Part shown: one piece after another, positions 24,395 through 33,008 of the stretch | Layout of the letters: the number at the start of each line of letters is the position of its first letter | How positions within the stretch are numbered: the first letter of the stretch is position 1 | NCBI RefSeq assembly: GCF_001421015.2 | Contig: NZ_CP013023.1 | Span: 3,713,501-3,777,500, forward strand | Length of the DNA: 64,000 nt | Reading direction: 5' to 3' | Source of the DNA: Paenibacillus bovis | GTDB taxonomy: Bacteria; Bacillota; Bacilli; Paenibacillales; Paenibacillaceae | Notes under the pieces: generated by a model | Database searches by the model: none | The model's input: the letters and a program-made list of their open reading frames with translations, nothing else | What the model was told of the DNA's origin: nothing | Made by a program: the position numbers and the translations under genes

Positions 24395-25411
24395 ATGAAA
24401 TCAAATCCATTTCTATCCAAAATCATGGTTACGCTGCTGGTAGTCAGCTGGGCTCCAGGGACACTGGGATCGCTCACATCTGCCGCAGGTCTGGATCGAT
24501 CAGATACGGGCACGATCGTTACAATCCCTGCCGATTCGATTACCAATTCGCTTCAGCCAAATAATGCGGCGGTACCTGTATCTGAACAACCAACAGCAAC
24601 TGCCAATACCTATCTGGCAAGCAGTACGCCTACTCTGCCGCCTGCTGTGGTGACGCCACCTACCAATACAACCAGAGAAACCGCGATTGAGATTAAGCCT
24701 GATACTCCGATCGAATCTTACCTGCCTCCGAGCCAATCTGATGGCCAGGGGAATTACAGCGGCGGCGCTCTGTATTACAAAGTTACTTTGACAGAAAGAC
24801 AAAAAATGACGTTCATGATGCTGATGCCGCCAGGAATTAATTACCATATGTTCATGGAATCCACTGCCGGATTCCGCAGCAGTGGCCCTTACCAGCAGCT
24901 CAACTATGTGGGCGGACCGGGAACCTATTATCTGGAAATCACCGAAGGCGGAACATCCGGCAGTCTTACAGTGCCATTTAATCTGAGACTGATACTCAGT
25001 CCGAAAATCGATAACTATGAGCAGTATTCCGACGATTCCTTTGTCACGGAAGTGTATGACTGGGGCCCGACCCGCCATACGATCGATAACCCTTTTGATG
25101 AAGACTGGAAAGCATTGAATATTCCTGAAAATGGTAAATTAACGCTGTCGCTAGATAATCCGTCCAACTCCAAAGGCGTATACAAAGCGGAATTGTATGA
25201 TCAAAGCTCCCGGCTGATCGGAACTGTCTACCAGAATGCTCCCAAAACATTCGATATTCCGATGAATGGATATTACACCCGTGTCTATTCTGCCAAGGGC
25301 TCTTACGATCCGGATGTGTATTACACGCTAAGCCTGGATTTCAAGACGCCTCCAAAACCAGTCTGTGACTGGGAAATAGGCGATGTTTGGGTATGCACGT
25401 GGCCTAAATAA
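24395..25411 (+). CDS. Secreted protein, tandem paralogue 2
   Basis: 338 residues, same design as its neighbours: a signal peptide (MVTLLVVSWAPGTLGSLTSA), a variable low-complexity segment, then the shared domains (ETAIEIKPDTPIESYLPP, ALYYKVTLTERQKMTFMML, PGTYYLEITEGGTSGS, IDNPFDEDWKALN). The C-terminus is PKPVCDWEIGDVWVCTWPK, with a shorter acidic loop between the two cysteines than in the other copies. AAGGGGA precedes the ATG. The gap to the first gene is 127 bp without an obvious terminator, so the three genes probably form one transcript. Function unknown. The variable linker differs strongly among copies while the two beta domains are well kept, suggesting old duplications under selection. 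Confidence 0.8.
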   Translation: MKSNPFLSKIMVTLLVVSWAPGTLGSLTSAAGLDRSDTGTIVTIPADSITNSLQPNNAAVPVSEQPTATANTYLASSTPTLPPAVVTPPTNTTRETAIEIKPDTPIESYLPPSQSDGQGNYSGGALYYKVTLTERQKMTFMMLMPPGINYHMFMESTAGFRSSGPYQQLNYVGGPGTYYLEITEGGTSGSLTVPFNLRLILSPKIDNYEQYSDDSFVTEVYDWGPTRHTIDNPFDEDWKALNIPENGKLTLSLDNPSNSKGVYKAELYDQSSRLIGTVYQNAPKTFDIPMNGYYTRVYSAKGSYDPDVYYTLSLDFKTPPKPVCDWEIGDVWVCTWPK

Positions 25412-25493
25412 AGAAAGATGACGCATCCTATCACACCTGCTATGAATCATAAGCACATCTGTCTTTATCCCAAATTACAAAGGAGCTCACCCC

Positions 25494-26576
25494 ATGAAAT
25501 TCAGACCGTTAATGCTCAAAACAATAACAGCTCTGCTGCTGACCGCCTGCATGCCTATGAGCAGTCTGGCTGCTGATGCCGCGGGTTCTTCTCCGGCACC
25601 AGCACTACAGCGTACCGCCCAGACGAATGGCGTAACAACACAGGGCGATGTATCCGATTGTCTGCCATATTCCAACCCGGGAGATCCACCCGGCGATGAT
25701 ACCGTATCCGTAGATACGTATTCGGCTGACCCGTCCCTGGCTAATCCTAACATCAAAAAGGGAACGGCGCCTCCTCATATGCCTACCAATATATCTTCAG
25801 AGTTGGCGATTGAGGTGAAACCGAACACACCGGTAGAAGGCTACCTGCCTCCGGATATGCCAGGCTGCTTTTTCTGGCCAGGTGGTGTGTGGTACAAAGT
25901 GAAGGTAGACAAACCCCAGAAAATCACGGGATTACTGCTGACTCCACCAAGTCTGAATTACAACTTGTATATCTATTATGAACGTTCCGGCCCAGCGGAT
26001 GTGGATGCAGTCGCAGTATCTTACCGGACCAAGGGTCCTTACCAGCAGGTCAGTCATGTTGTAAATCCCGGCACTTATTACTTTTTCATTACCACGAATA
26101 AGTCGAACGGCAGTTTTACCCTGCCATTCAATTTTAAAGTGATCTTAACGGACACATATGATAGTTACGAGAAATATTGGGATGACGGCCCTACTACAGA
26201 AGCCTATCTCGCAGACCATTCCAATCCCATGATGCATACGATTGACAATCCGTTTGACGAGGACTGGGATTCGCTTAGTTTTGATGTAGAGGGAACCTTT
26301 ACGATTAATCTTAATAATCCATCCAAGAAGAGTGTATACAAACTGGAAGTTTTGGATATGAAAGAAAATGTAATCGAAACCGTGTATCAAAATACGACCA
26401 GGACGTTCCGATTGCCACTCGACAATTACCACACACGCGTCTATGCACCGAATCCTTCCAAATACGATCCAACTGTCCCTTATGCCCTTTCGGTAGACTT
26501 CAAGCCTGATCCGCAGCCCGTATGTGGATGGGGGGATGATGATCGACCATGGGAATGGGTATGTACCTGGCCGTGA
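25494..26576 (+). CDS. Secreted protein, tandem paralogue 3
   Basis: 360 residues, the longest of the three. The signal peptide (ITALLLTACMPMSSLAADAA) contains a Cys but not in a proper lipobox, so I read it as a normal secreted protein. The first beta domain has an extra insertion (YIYYERSGPADVDAVAV) compared with its paralogues. The second domain (IDNPFDEDWDSLSFD, KSVYKLEVLDMKENVIETV) and the C-terminus (PQPVCGWGDDDRPW, then WVCTWP) are conserved. Six G bases at 26529-26534 inside this motif remain in frame. AAAGGAG precedes the ATG, and a strong terminator follows 36 bp after the stop, closing the three-gene unit. Confidence 0.8.
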   Translation: MKFRPLMLKTITALLLTACMPMSSLAADAAGSSPAPALQRTAQTNGVTTQGDVSDCLPYSNPGDPPGDDTVSVDTYSADPSLANPNIKKGTAPPHMPTNISSELAIEVKPNTPVEGYLPPDMPGCFFWPGGVWYKVKVDKPQKITGLLLTPPSLNYNLYIYYERSGPADVDAVAVSYRTKGPYQQVSHVVNPGTYYFFITTNKSNGSFTLPFNFKVILTDTYDSYEKYWDDGPTTEAYLADHSNPMMHTIDNPFDEDWDSLSFDVEGTFTINLNNPSKKSVYKLEVLDMKENVIETVYQNTTRTFRLPLDNYHTRVYAPNPSKYDPTVPYALSVDFKPDPQPVCGWGDDDRPWEWVCTWP

Positions 26577-26612
26577 TGTCGATAGAATTTTATAAAGAGA
26601 GCAACTATTAAC

Positions 26613-26658
26613 AAACAAAAACACGCTGCTGCCATTGGCTTTAGCGTGTTTTTGTTTT
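26613..26658 (+). terminator. Rho-independent terminator of the tandem secreted protein genes
   Basis: A 15-bp stem AAACAAAAACACGCT/AGCGTGTTTTTGTTT (26613-26627 with 26643-26657), T-rich on the plus strand. Confidence 0.88.
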
Positions 26659-26805
26659 AACTGCACACAGTAATTTTGATAATAACGTTGTATTTTAGAT
26701 AGGGCATTCATAGCTTCTTATCACAAATCAATCGAAGATACATAACCCTCATACGACCGCTATTGTGAATCTTTCTTTTTAACAGCTATCCCTATCGACA
26801 ATTGG

Positions 26806-28440
26806 TTATCTTGGATACACCTGTTTGCCTTCCCATGTGACAGTTCCATTTTCAAATTTGTACTTCTCTTCATATGGCGCATTGACAATAGTCGTATTGC
26901 TAAAGGAAACTTTGCCGATTTTGGCACTACCCCATACACCGGCCGGGAATTTGGTAGAATTGCGGCTAGTGTTTCCAGTGAAGGTTATATTGTCGATTAC
27001 TATACTGTTCGGATCAGCAGAATACCCTCCATACACGAGCATATCCGCATGACCACCATCCGGCTTCAATGCTGCACTATCCAGTGTATTATTAGTAATC
27101 GTAACGCGATCTACTGGCTGGGTTATATACTGCTTATCTTTACCTGCTTCTGTCGCAATATAGATTCCTGCCATCTGTGTACGCTGAATATTATTCTCTT
27201 CAATCCGCACATCATGACCACCAACTACAGAAATGCCCCGTGCCTTACCATCACTAACCTGATTATTCAAAATACGAACGTCATACGTAGCTTCCAGATT
27301 GCCTGTCGCATCCCGATCATCGCCGTAGCTGACTACAGCAATCGTATCATCGCCTACATTTTGAACCGTATTACTTTGCACAGTTATGTTATGGCTGCCG
27401 CCTGTCGTATGGATACCATCGGCATTCGTATTTTGTACGGTGTTATTGGTAATTGTTCCTCCGGCAGATCCGCTCACATAAATACCGGCGGTACTGGCTT
27501 TATTCACTATTATATTGTCGACTGTAAAATCGGTTGCATTCTTGACGGTGATGCTATTTTTCTCATTAGCACCGTTTCCACGCTCCACTACGCTTTTATA
27601 CTCATGCTTCAGGTTGCGGATCGCTGGACTGGTGCCTGTGAGATCAATCGAACCGCGCTCGGGATTGGTAGACAGCAGGATGGAATTTTCCTTGCTTGCA
27701 CCCTTTAGCGTAACACCGTTCACTGTCACGATATCACTCAGCTGGAACGTGCCAGCAGGCACATATACGTTTTTCCCCTGCGCGCGTGCAGCTGCGATAG
27801 CCGCATTCACAGCAGCGTAGTCGTCTTTGCCATCATTTGCTATAGCGCCAAATTCTACAATCGACAGGCTCTGATCATCCGGTACATCTGCTGCCTCGGT
27901 AAACGCTATTGTTGGATTCCAGAGCGTATGGTCAAAGCTGATTGAGCCGACTTTGTTAATTACAAAGTGAATACCTGTTCCTTTTTGGACAGGGATTTGG
28001 CTTACACCCGTCGGTGATACGCCAGCAGTAGACTGCACTTTTTGGCTCCAGAGAGTTGTATTGTCCTTGCGGATACTCGCGAGAATACCATCTCCATCGG
28101 CGCTTCCTTTTTCTATAGCTCCGGTGATTGTGATCGTTCCATTGGCTGGTGCGATCCAGGTACGGACAGCATCGGCATCATTCCCGGGATGCTGCGCGTT
28201 CGCCGATACCCATGGATAGGTACCTGCGTTATCCCAACGGTTACTTCCTGTCTGATATGTAAGCTTACTGTATATGGTTCCCGATGCTTTCTCATATTGC
28301 CACTGATTGACACCCTGGGTGGAACTGTAGTTCACAGACGCCTGATAATTGACAATGTCTGCCGCGGATATCGTACCTGTTACAGTTGTCAGTCCCAGAC
28401 CCAGTGATGCCATACTGGCAGCAATCCATTTTTTGTTCAT
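26806..28440 (-). CDS. Secreted right-handed beta-helix protein (pectate lyase/GH28-related)
   Basis: About 544 residues. A signal peptide (MNKKWIAASMASLGLGL, cut near ISAAD) precedes an N-terminal beta-sandwich of about 150 residues (ANGTITITGAIEKG, GIHFVINKVGSISFD) that resembles modules attached to polysaccharide lyases. From residue 195 comes the pectate-lyase-superfamily entry motif (VEFGAIANDGKDDYAAVNAA, then VYVPAGTFQLS). A long parallel beta helix follows with repeated NNTVQNTNADGIHTTGG-type coils. Such proteins cleave pectin or other acidic polysaccharides; I cannot assign the substrate. ATG 28440 is 12 bases from AGGAGG, and a TTG at 28446 is six bases away, so either may start it. 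No cre site is evident. Confidence 0.82.
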   Translation of the reverse strand: MNKKWIAASMASLGLGLTTVTGTISAADIVNYQASVNYSSTQGVNQWQYEKASGTIYSKLTYQTGSNRWDNAGTYPWVSANAQHPGNDADAVRTWIAPANGTITITGAIEKGSADGDGILASIRKDNTTLWSQKVQSTAGVSPTGVSQIPVQKGTGIHFVINKVGSISFDHTLWNPTIAFTEAADVPDDQSLSIVEFGAIANDGKDDYAAVNAAIAAARAQGKNVYVPAGTFQLSDIVTVNGVTLKGASKENSILLSTNPERGSIDLTGTSPAIRNLKHEYKSVVERGNGANEKNSITVKNATDFTVDNIIVNKASTAGIYVSGSAGGTITNNTVQNTNADGIHTTGGSHNITVQSNTVQNVGDDTIAVVSYGDDRDATGNLEATYDVRILNNQVSDGKARGISVVGGHDVRIEENNIQRTQMAGIYIATEAGKDKQYITQPVDRVTITNNTLDSAALKPDGGHADMLVYGGYSADPNSIVIDNITFTGNTSRNSTKFPAGVWGSAKIGKVSFSNTTIVNAPYEEKYKFENGTVTWEGKQVYPR

Positions 28441-28555
28441 ATTCAATTCATACCTCCTATAGTGTTTTAGTTAATAATGTGAATTATATTAACTTTCCAT
28501 TATTAACCTTTTATAGAAGGTACAGAATCTGTAAAACCAAATTCTTTTTAGGCTA

Positions 28556-29161
28556 CTACAGAATATGCTCTGCCCAGGATTGACGATCCAGCACATAATG
28601 GTGGTATTCTTCGCCTTCTATGTGTATCGTGTCCTGCAGGGTAAAGCCCGATTTCCGGATAACCTGACAGGAGGCAGTATTCTCGGTAAGAGCAACTGCA
28701 TTCAGCAGCGGAAGATTGGTATTGGCAAACAGATACATAATCATTCCCTGTACCGCCTGTGTCGCATATCCTTTTCCCCTGTAATCTTTGGAAATGGCAT
28801 ATACGATCTCGCGATTCGGTGACGGCAGTTCACTTTTGATTCCTGTGCAGCACCAGCCGATCAATTCTCCTGTTTTTTTGGAAAAGATCGCCAGGCGTAG
28901 ATACAGATCCTGAGTATCTTCCCCTCTCAATACGGCATTCAAAAACTGCCGATTCTCCGGAATCTCGTAGTTCACCAGCCAGTCTGCACGTACCTCTCTG
29001 GATACGTTCCAGCCAGGCAGATATCTGTAAATCTCGGGCTGCCAGGTAAGCATATGCAAAGCATCCAGATCTTCATCCGCGAACTCCCGTAAAATAATAT
29101 CTTCGCCATCTATAATCAGCACTTCCTCTTTGGGAACAAAGCGGTTATTCATATTCATCAT
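28556..29161 (-). CDS. GNAT-family N-acetyltransferase (RimJ/RimL type)
   Basis: About 201 residues. The RimJ-like pattern is plain: GEDIILREFADEDLDALHML at the start, KTGELIGWCCTG, then the acetyl-CoA loop region IVYAISKDYRGKGYATQAVQG with R-G-K-G-Y-A, followed by LLNAVALTENTASCQVIRKSGF and a C-terminal YHHYVLDR strand. These enzymes acetylate ribosomal protein N-termini or small molecules; the target is not known here. The ATG at 29161 has AAGGAG ten bases upstream; further ATGs follow within four codons. Monocistronic in appearance, between the beta-helix gene and DUF1836. Confidence 0.87.
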   Translation of the reverse strand: MMNMNNRFVPKEEVLIIDGEDIILREFADEDLDALHMLTWQPEIYRYLPGWNVSREVRADWLVNYEIPENRQFLNAVLRGEDTQDLYLRLAIFSKKTGELIGWCCTGIKSELPSPNREIVYAISKDYRGKGYATQAVQGMIMYLFANTNLPLLNAVALTENTASCQVIRKSGFTLQDTIHIEGEEYHHYVLDRQSWAEHIL

Positions 29162-29245
29162 CCCTATCACTCTCCTTTACTTCTGGTTATTTTCCATATT
29201 TAGTAAACGATTGTAATATAGCCGATGTTGCAGTCCTGGATTAAT

Positions 29246-29278
29246 TAAATAAAAAGACATCCTGTTTATGGATGTCCT
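29246..29278 (-). terminator. Rho-independent terminator overlapping the DUF1836 stop codon
   Basis: Stem GACATCC/GGATGTC (29256-29262 with 29270-29276), followed on the minus strand by five T residues. The stop codon of the DUF1836 gene lies in the seven-base loop, so translation termination and transcription termination sites are superimposed. Confidence 0.75.
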
Positions 29279-29910
29279 GGGTGTATATCTGCTGTATGAA
29301 CAACAGCTTCATTATTTATTGTTTCTTTTGCTTCGTGCTCGGCCTGTTCGCTCATCTCCAGCCCGGTAATCTTCTCCGCCAGAATCTTGCCTGCATTGGC
29401 GAGTGTCGCCATTTTCAGTGAGAAGCTGGACAGCATCTCCTGCTGGGAACCGGCGTTATCGCGCAGTGCGCGTCCTTCCTGACGAGCTAGCTCCATCGTA
29501 TAGCTGGACGCATCCTCCTGTTCCTCGCAGAAATGATTATAGATTTCACCCAGCGTACGAATCTCCAGCTGCCCTTCGATCATCGCCTGTACGGTGGCAA
29601 TCGGCAGAACCGGTTTGAGATTGCAGATCATGATCAGATAAGCGATATGCGTGCGTGAATAACGCTTTTTCACAGTGGGCGGGATAACTTTTTGTTTGAC
29701 ATAATTATTAATCATCGACGGGGTAATCAGCTTGCTGCCTGTATCTCCAGGGAACTGGCGAAATTGCCCTTCCAACAGCGCGACCATCTGATCCATATAT
29801 AGTTCGATCTGGGGCAGCTGCTCCCAGCGGGGAAACCGATAATTGATCTTGGCTTCGCCCCATTCCTTTAGCTCATCCAGAAGCGGGTAGTGCATCGTCG
29901 GTTGGTCCAT
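29266..29910 (-). CDS. DUF1836-domain protein
   Basis: 214 residues from ATG 29910, which follows GAGGAGGAG; eight extra upstream codons are discounted. The DUF1836 pattern is visible: WEQLPQIELYMDQMVALLEG, LITPSMINNYVKQKVIPP and KKRYSRTHIAYLIMICNLKP, which looks like a helix-turn-helix with a pocket. The rest is helical and ends in an acidic tail. The family is conserved in Firmicutes and suspected to be regulatory. It is divergent from a DegV-family gene, an arrangement I associate with this pair in other Bacillales. A link to fatty-acid binding or signalling is inferred only. Confidence 0.85.
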   Translation of the reverse strand: MDQPTMHYPLLDELKEWGEAKINYRFPRWEQLPQIELYMDQMVALLEGQFRQFPGDTGSKLITPSMINNYVKQKVIPPTVKKRYSRTHIAYLIMICNLKPVLPIATVQAMIEGQLEIRTLGEIYNHFCEEQEDASSYTMELARQEGRALRDNAGSQQEMLSSFSLKMATLANAGKILAEKITGLEMSEQAEHEAKETINNEAVVHTADIHPGHP

Positions 29911-30140
29911 CGGATTCTCCTCCTCGTAAGTCATTCAGAATATAGGTTCGTTATGTATATGACCTTGTTCACCTGACTGCCACGAATGAAGCGTATAACG
30001 TGTCTTTTGTTATAGCGCTACGTTTTTCTTTCTATTATAACGGATATACTGCCTTGCAGTAAGCTGATATCATTCTAATCTACTTGCATCAAGTTTGTAA
30101 TCATCATTACATATGGTTATAATAACTATATCACAAAGTT

Positions 30141-30190
30141 TTGCACTACATATGTATTTTTTGCAATATTGCACATTTAATTATTGCAAA
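30141..30190. promoter_or_regulatory. TTGCA repeat cluster between DUF1836 and DegV genes
   Basis: The 370-bp divergent region 29911-30280 contains TTGCA at 30141, a perfect palindrome TGCAATATTGCA at 30162-30173 and ATTGCAA at 30184-30190. The repeats could be operators for the DUF1836 protein or another regulator. I do not see a clean promoter pair. Low confidence. Confidence 0.3.
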
Positions 30191-30280
30191 GCATATGCTC
30201 ACAATCTTTGGAAAATAGCGGCTAGCTGAGCTGGTTTTCAGGGAGTTGTTGAATCTTCTATGAGAAAGTAGTGATTTATT

Positions 30281-31168
30281 ATGAGAACAATCGCCTGGGT
30301 AACCGACAGCACCGCCATGATCGATCCTGTATTTGCAAGCGAGAACCATATTTATATCGTTCCGCTTTGCCTGATTGCAGGTGATGAAGTATATCGTGAG
30401 AATATCGATATTACCGCTGAACAATTTTACGAGAAAATGCGCATCCATGACCGTGTAGGCAGCTCTCAGCCGCCAATCGGCGAATTTATAGAATTATATG
30501 AACAGCTCAAGGATCAATACGATGATATTATTGCTATTCACTGCTCATCCGAACTAAGTGGAACCTACAACTCCTCCCTGCAGGCTGCCGAGATGGCCGA
30601 AGTACGTGTCATCGGTATCGATTCCAAAGTCGGTGCATTCCCGCTGCGCGAGATGGTTATGCAGGGCATTGAGATGCAGCAACAGGGCATGGCAGCAGGC
30701 GAGATCAAGGAACAGATTGACGGTATGATTCAGGAAATGTCCTTTTACATGATTCCGGCCAGTCTGAGTCAGCTGCATCGTAGTGGTCGTGTATCCGGCA
30801 CCCAGCTGATGATCAGTCAGCTGCTGTCCATCCATCTGCTGCTGCGCTTTGAAGAAGGTAAAGTCATTGTGGAAGACAAAATCCGTACGATGAAAAAAGC
30901 GAAGCTGCGACTGCTCGATATCCTGAAAAAAGATGTAGAGCATATCCGTGATGTATGCATTATGCACGCCAACAATCTGGAGGGTGCTTTTAAGCTCAAA
31001 GAAGAAATTGCGCATCTGGCACCACGTCTGCAGATTGAGATTGCTTCCTTTATCCCGGTGGCAGGTATTCATGCCGGCGAAGGTACACTTGCTCTGGCAT
31101 GGATCAAAAACAATTGGAGTGCGATCCAGCGCAACACACTGTCAGCTGCTGCACATACAACAGCCTGA
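30281..31168 (+). CDS. DegV-family fatty-acid-binding protein
   Basis: 295 residues, the usual DegV size. Family marks are WVTDSTAMIDPVFA at the start, IYIVPLCLIAGDEVYREN, SSQPPIGEFIELYEQL, the fatty-acid head-group Ser/Thr region CSSELSGTYNSSLQ, and the second-lobe HRSGRVSG. Firmicute members (FakB) deliver bound fatty acids to the kinase FakA; this may be such a carrier, but no fakA is present nearby. The ribosome site is weak: only GAGAAAG about 14 bases upstream, within a tiny ATG-AGA-AAG-TAG reading frame. It is divergent from the DUF1836 gene and ends at a terminator at 31357. Confidence 0.88.
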   Translation: MRTIAWVTDSTAMIDPVFASENHIYIVPLCLIAGDEVYRENIDITAEQFYEKMRIHDRVGSSQPPIGEFIELYEQLKDQYDDIIAIHCSSELSGTYNSSLQAAEMAEVRVIGIDSKVGAFPLREMVMQGIEMQQQGMAAGEIKEQIDGMIQEMSFYMIPASLSQLHRSGRVSGTQLMISQLLSIHLLLRFEEGKVIVEDKIRTMKKAKLRLLDILKKDVEHIRDVCIMHANNLEGAFKLKEEIAHLAPRLQIEIASFIPVAGIHAGEGTLALAWIKNNWSAIQRNTLSAAAHTTA

Positions 31169-31356
31169 TTGGACAGCAAGCAATACGAATAATAACTGTT
31201 GATCAATGAATGGTTGATTTGGCAGCGTTATAAATGGATGATTTGCTATAGTTGAGTTGTGACTATTACACTCATTATCGAACACTTTATTTTCTTGCGA
31301 GCTGCAGATGAGAATAGATGGTTAGTAATGAGGTAGAATTATCGGTCTGATATATA

Positions 31357-31390
31357 AAAAGCTTCCACCCTAATCGGATGGAAGCCTTTT
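31357..31390 (+). terminator. Rho-independent terminator
   Basis: Stem GCTTCCA/TGGAAGC (31361-31367 with 31379-31385) flanked by A and T runs, 190 bp after the degV-like stop. The remainder of 31169-31513 shows no gene. Confidence 0.75.
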
Positions 31391-31513
31391 CTCTTTTCAT
31401 AGACTTTTGTACATGATGAACAAACTCCGCTGTTCGAATATGCGGTTGCCAGAATAACATAGCATAGTCGAGATAGTAAGACTACTATACGGCTGATGAT
31501 TTAGGTGAGCCTT

Positions 31514-32302
31514 TTAGTAATGGGAACTGCTGCGTTTTTTCTTTTTCTTCTCTACTTTTCTTTCTTGCTTGTTCACTTTTGCCTGTCGCCGCTCCTCTTT
31601 TTTTCGCTTGTATTCCTCACGCTGATTTTTCTTTTTCCAATTTTCATCTTTGTCCTGTACATAAATCTTTTCCTGCACACAAATCATCATAATAACCTGT
31701 AATGGATGGATCGCCGGGTGCTTGCTTAATTTCTTGATCGTATATGTACTATTCATTCCCGACTGTTTGGTAATACTGTATTCCTGCTCGTGCCGAGTAT
31801 TCGTGAATTCGATATTCGTGTTAAAGGGCATGCGAATTAGGGATGTACTGCCAATCTGTTGCTTGTTGCGATTCAGCAGCTGGAATGAATATCCTGACTT
31901 GATCAACGGTCCTCTCAGCTTCTCTTTCATATAACCGACCGTTGCCCCGCTGCCATCTTTCATTGTACCCAGACGGGCAAGACCCAGCGTACCACGTCGA
32001 AGATGCTTTTCTACCAGCAATTTCTTTCCATTCGCATCTGACAGGGTAAACCGGTCTCCCGACCTTTTCAATAGAACCATATCTATTCGTGCGACAGGCT
32101 CATCACGTACGTATACCCTGTAAATAAATCTTCCATCCTGATCTGTCTTTAATACAATCGTGTCCGCTTCGCGGATCACTTTGGCGTAATCACGCGATGG
32201 GTCTCCTTTGAAACTAGGAACCGACTGGCGGTTAAACGTATGTGCTCCGCATCCACTTAGCAGCAGAGCCAGTATAATGATACATGCTGTCCATCTTTTC
32301 AA
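31514..32302 (-). CDS. Lipoprotein with highly charged Lys/Arg-rich tail
   Basis: About 262 residues, with a lipoprotein signal (ACIIILALLLSGCG). The ATG codons nearby are out of frame. A TTG at 32302 has GGAG nine bases upstream and makes the best start (MKRWTACIII...). The body (about 40-200) is a mixed beta structure with repeated basic-hydrophobic strands (RFIYRVYVRDEPVARIDMVL, LRGPLIKSGYSFQLLNRNKQ) that I cannot assign to a family. The last 45 residues are almost only Lys, Arg, Glu and Gln (KKKNQREEYKRKKEERRQ), ending in KKKKKRSSSHY. Such a tail on a surface lipoprotein could contact teichoic acids or polyanions; this is inference. It is divergent from the sigma factor operon. Confidence 0.7.
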   Translation of the reverse strand: MKRWTACIIILALLLSGCGAHTFNRQSVPSFKGDPSRDYAKVIREADTIVLKTDQDGRFIYRVYVRDEPVARIDMVLLKRSGDRFTLSDANGKKLLVEKHLRRGTLGLARLGTMKDGSGATVGYMKEKLRGPLIKSGYSFQLLNRNKQQIGSTSLIRMPFNTNIEFTNTRHEQEYSITKQSGMNSTYTIKKLSKHPAIHPLQVIMMICVQEKIYVQDKDENWKKKNQREEYKRKKEERRQAKVNKQERKVEKKKKKRSSSHY

Positions 32303-32398
32303 TACATTCTTCTCCTTCAATATGCGATCTAGTCCTTAGGAACTATATTCATTATAATCCTATTTCTGCATTTGCCCATGTAATAAATGTCATTTATC

Positions 32399-32425
32399 AA
32401 AACGTTATGACCTATCTGCTTCGTC
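32399..32425 (+). promoter_or_regulatory. Possible ECF-type promoter of the sigma/anti-sigma operon
   Basis: AAAAC (32399-32403) and CGTC (32422-32425) resemble the -35 AAC and -10 CGTC elements used by ECF sigma factors. The spacing is one or two bases longer than usual. An autoregulatory promoter at this position would be expected. Confidence 0.35.
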
Positions 32426-32459
32426 TATACTATATAGATATCCAAAAGGAGGAACCATC

Positions 32460-33008
32460 GTGACGGTATCCAAAGCAGACACCGAACTGCATACTTTGTC
32501 GGCAGATGCAGATTATGCCTGCGAAGAAGAACGATTTTACCAGACGGTGCTGTCTCACCGAAACCAGCTCTACCAGATTGCCTATAGCTATCTGCGCAAT
32601 AATGAAGATGCGCTGGAAGCGATTCAGGAAGCGACTTTCCGGGCATGGAAAAAGCGTAAAACACTCAAAAATCCAGCAGCCTTTAAACCCTGGATCATTC
32701 GTATTCTGATCTACATATGTATTGACGAACAGCGCAGGCGCAAACGAATCTCACCCATGCCTCAGCAGATGCCAGAACCATCTGTGCAGCTGGATCATCG
32801 GCGCCTGCAGATGCTGTCGGTGCTGGAGAAAATCAAACCTAAATACCGTCATATCCTGCTGCTCCGCTACTACAATGACATGACGGTTCCCGAGATCGCC
32901 CGCATCCTGGACAAACCGGAAGGCACAATCAAAACCTGGCAGCACCAGGCACTCAAGCAGCTGCGTAAGCATATGGATAAACAGGAGGATTGGTATGATG
33001 AAGCATGA
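32460..33008 (+). CDS. ECF-type RNA polymerase sigma factor
   Basis: 182 residues starting at a GTG (32460) eight bases after AAGGAGG. Region 2 is clear: YSYLRNNEDALEAIQEATF and RAWKKRKTLKNPAAFKPWI. So is region 4: HILLLRYYNDMTVPEIARIL followed by KPEGTIKTWQHQALKQLRKH. There is no region 3, as usual for group 4 factors. The gene overlaps the following DUF4179 anti-sigma by 14 bp, the standard sigma/anti-sigma arrangement. It directs polymerase to a small stress regulon, probably of the cell envelope. An ECF-like promoter lies just upstream, suggesting autoregulation. The inducing signal is unknown. Confidence 0.92.
   Translation: MTVSKADTELHTLSADADYACEEERFYQTVLSHRNQLYQIAYSYLRNNEDALEAIQEATFRAWKKRKTLKNPAAFKPWIIRILIYICIDEQRRRKRISPMPQQMPEPSVQLDHRRLQMLSVLEKIKPKYRHILLLRYYNDMTVPEIARILDKPEGTIKTWQHQALKQLRKHMDKQEDWYDEA

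Noticed and set aside
25494..25600. Paralogue 3 as a lipoprotein because of a Cys in its signal region
   Set aside because: The sequence LLLTACMPMSSLAADAA continues hydrophobic past the Cys and has a normal AxA-type cleavage site, and the paralogues have no Cys there.
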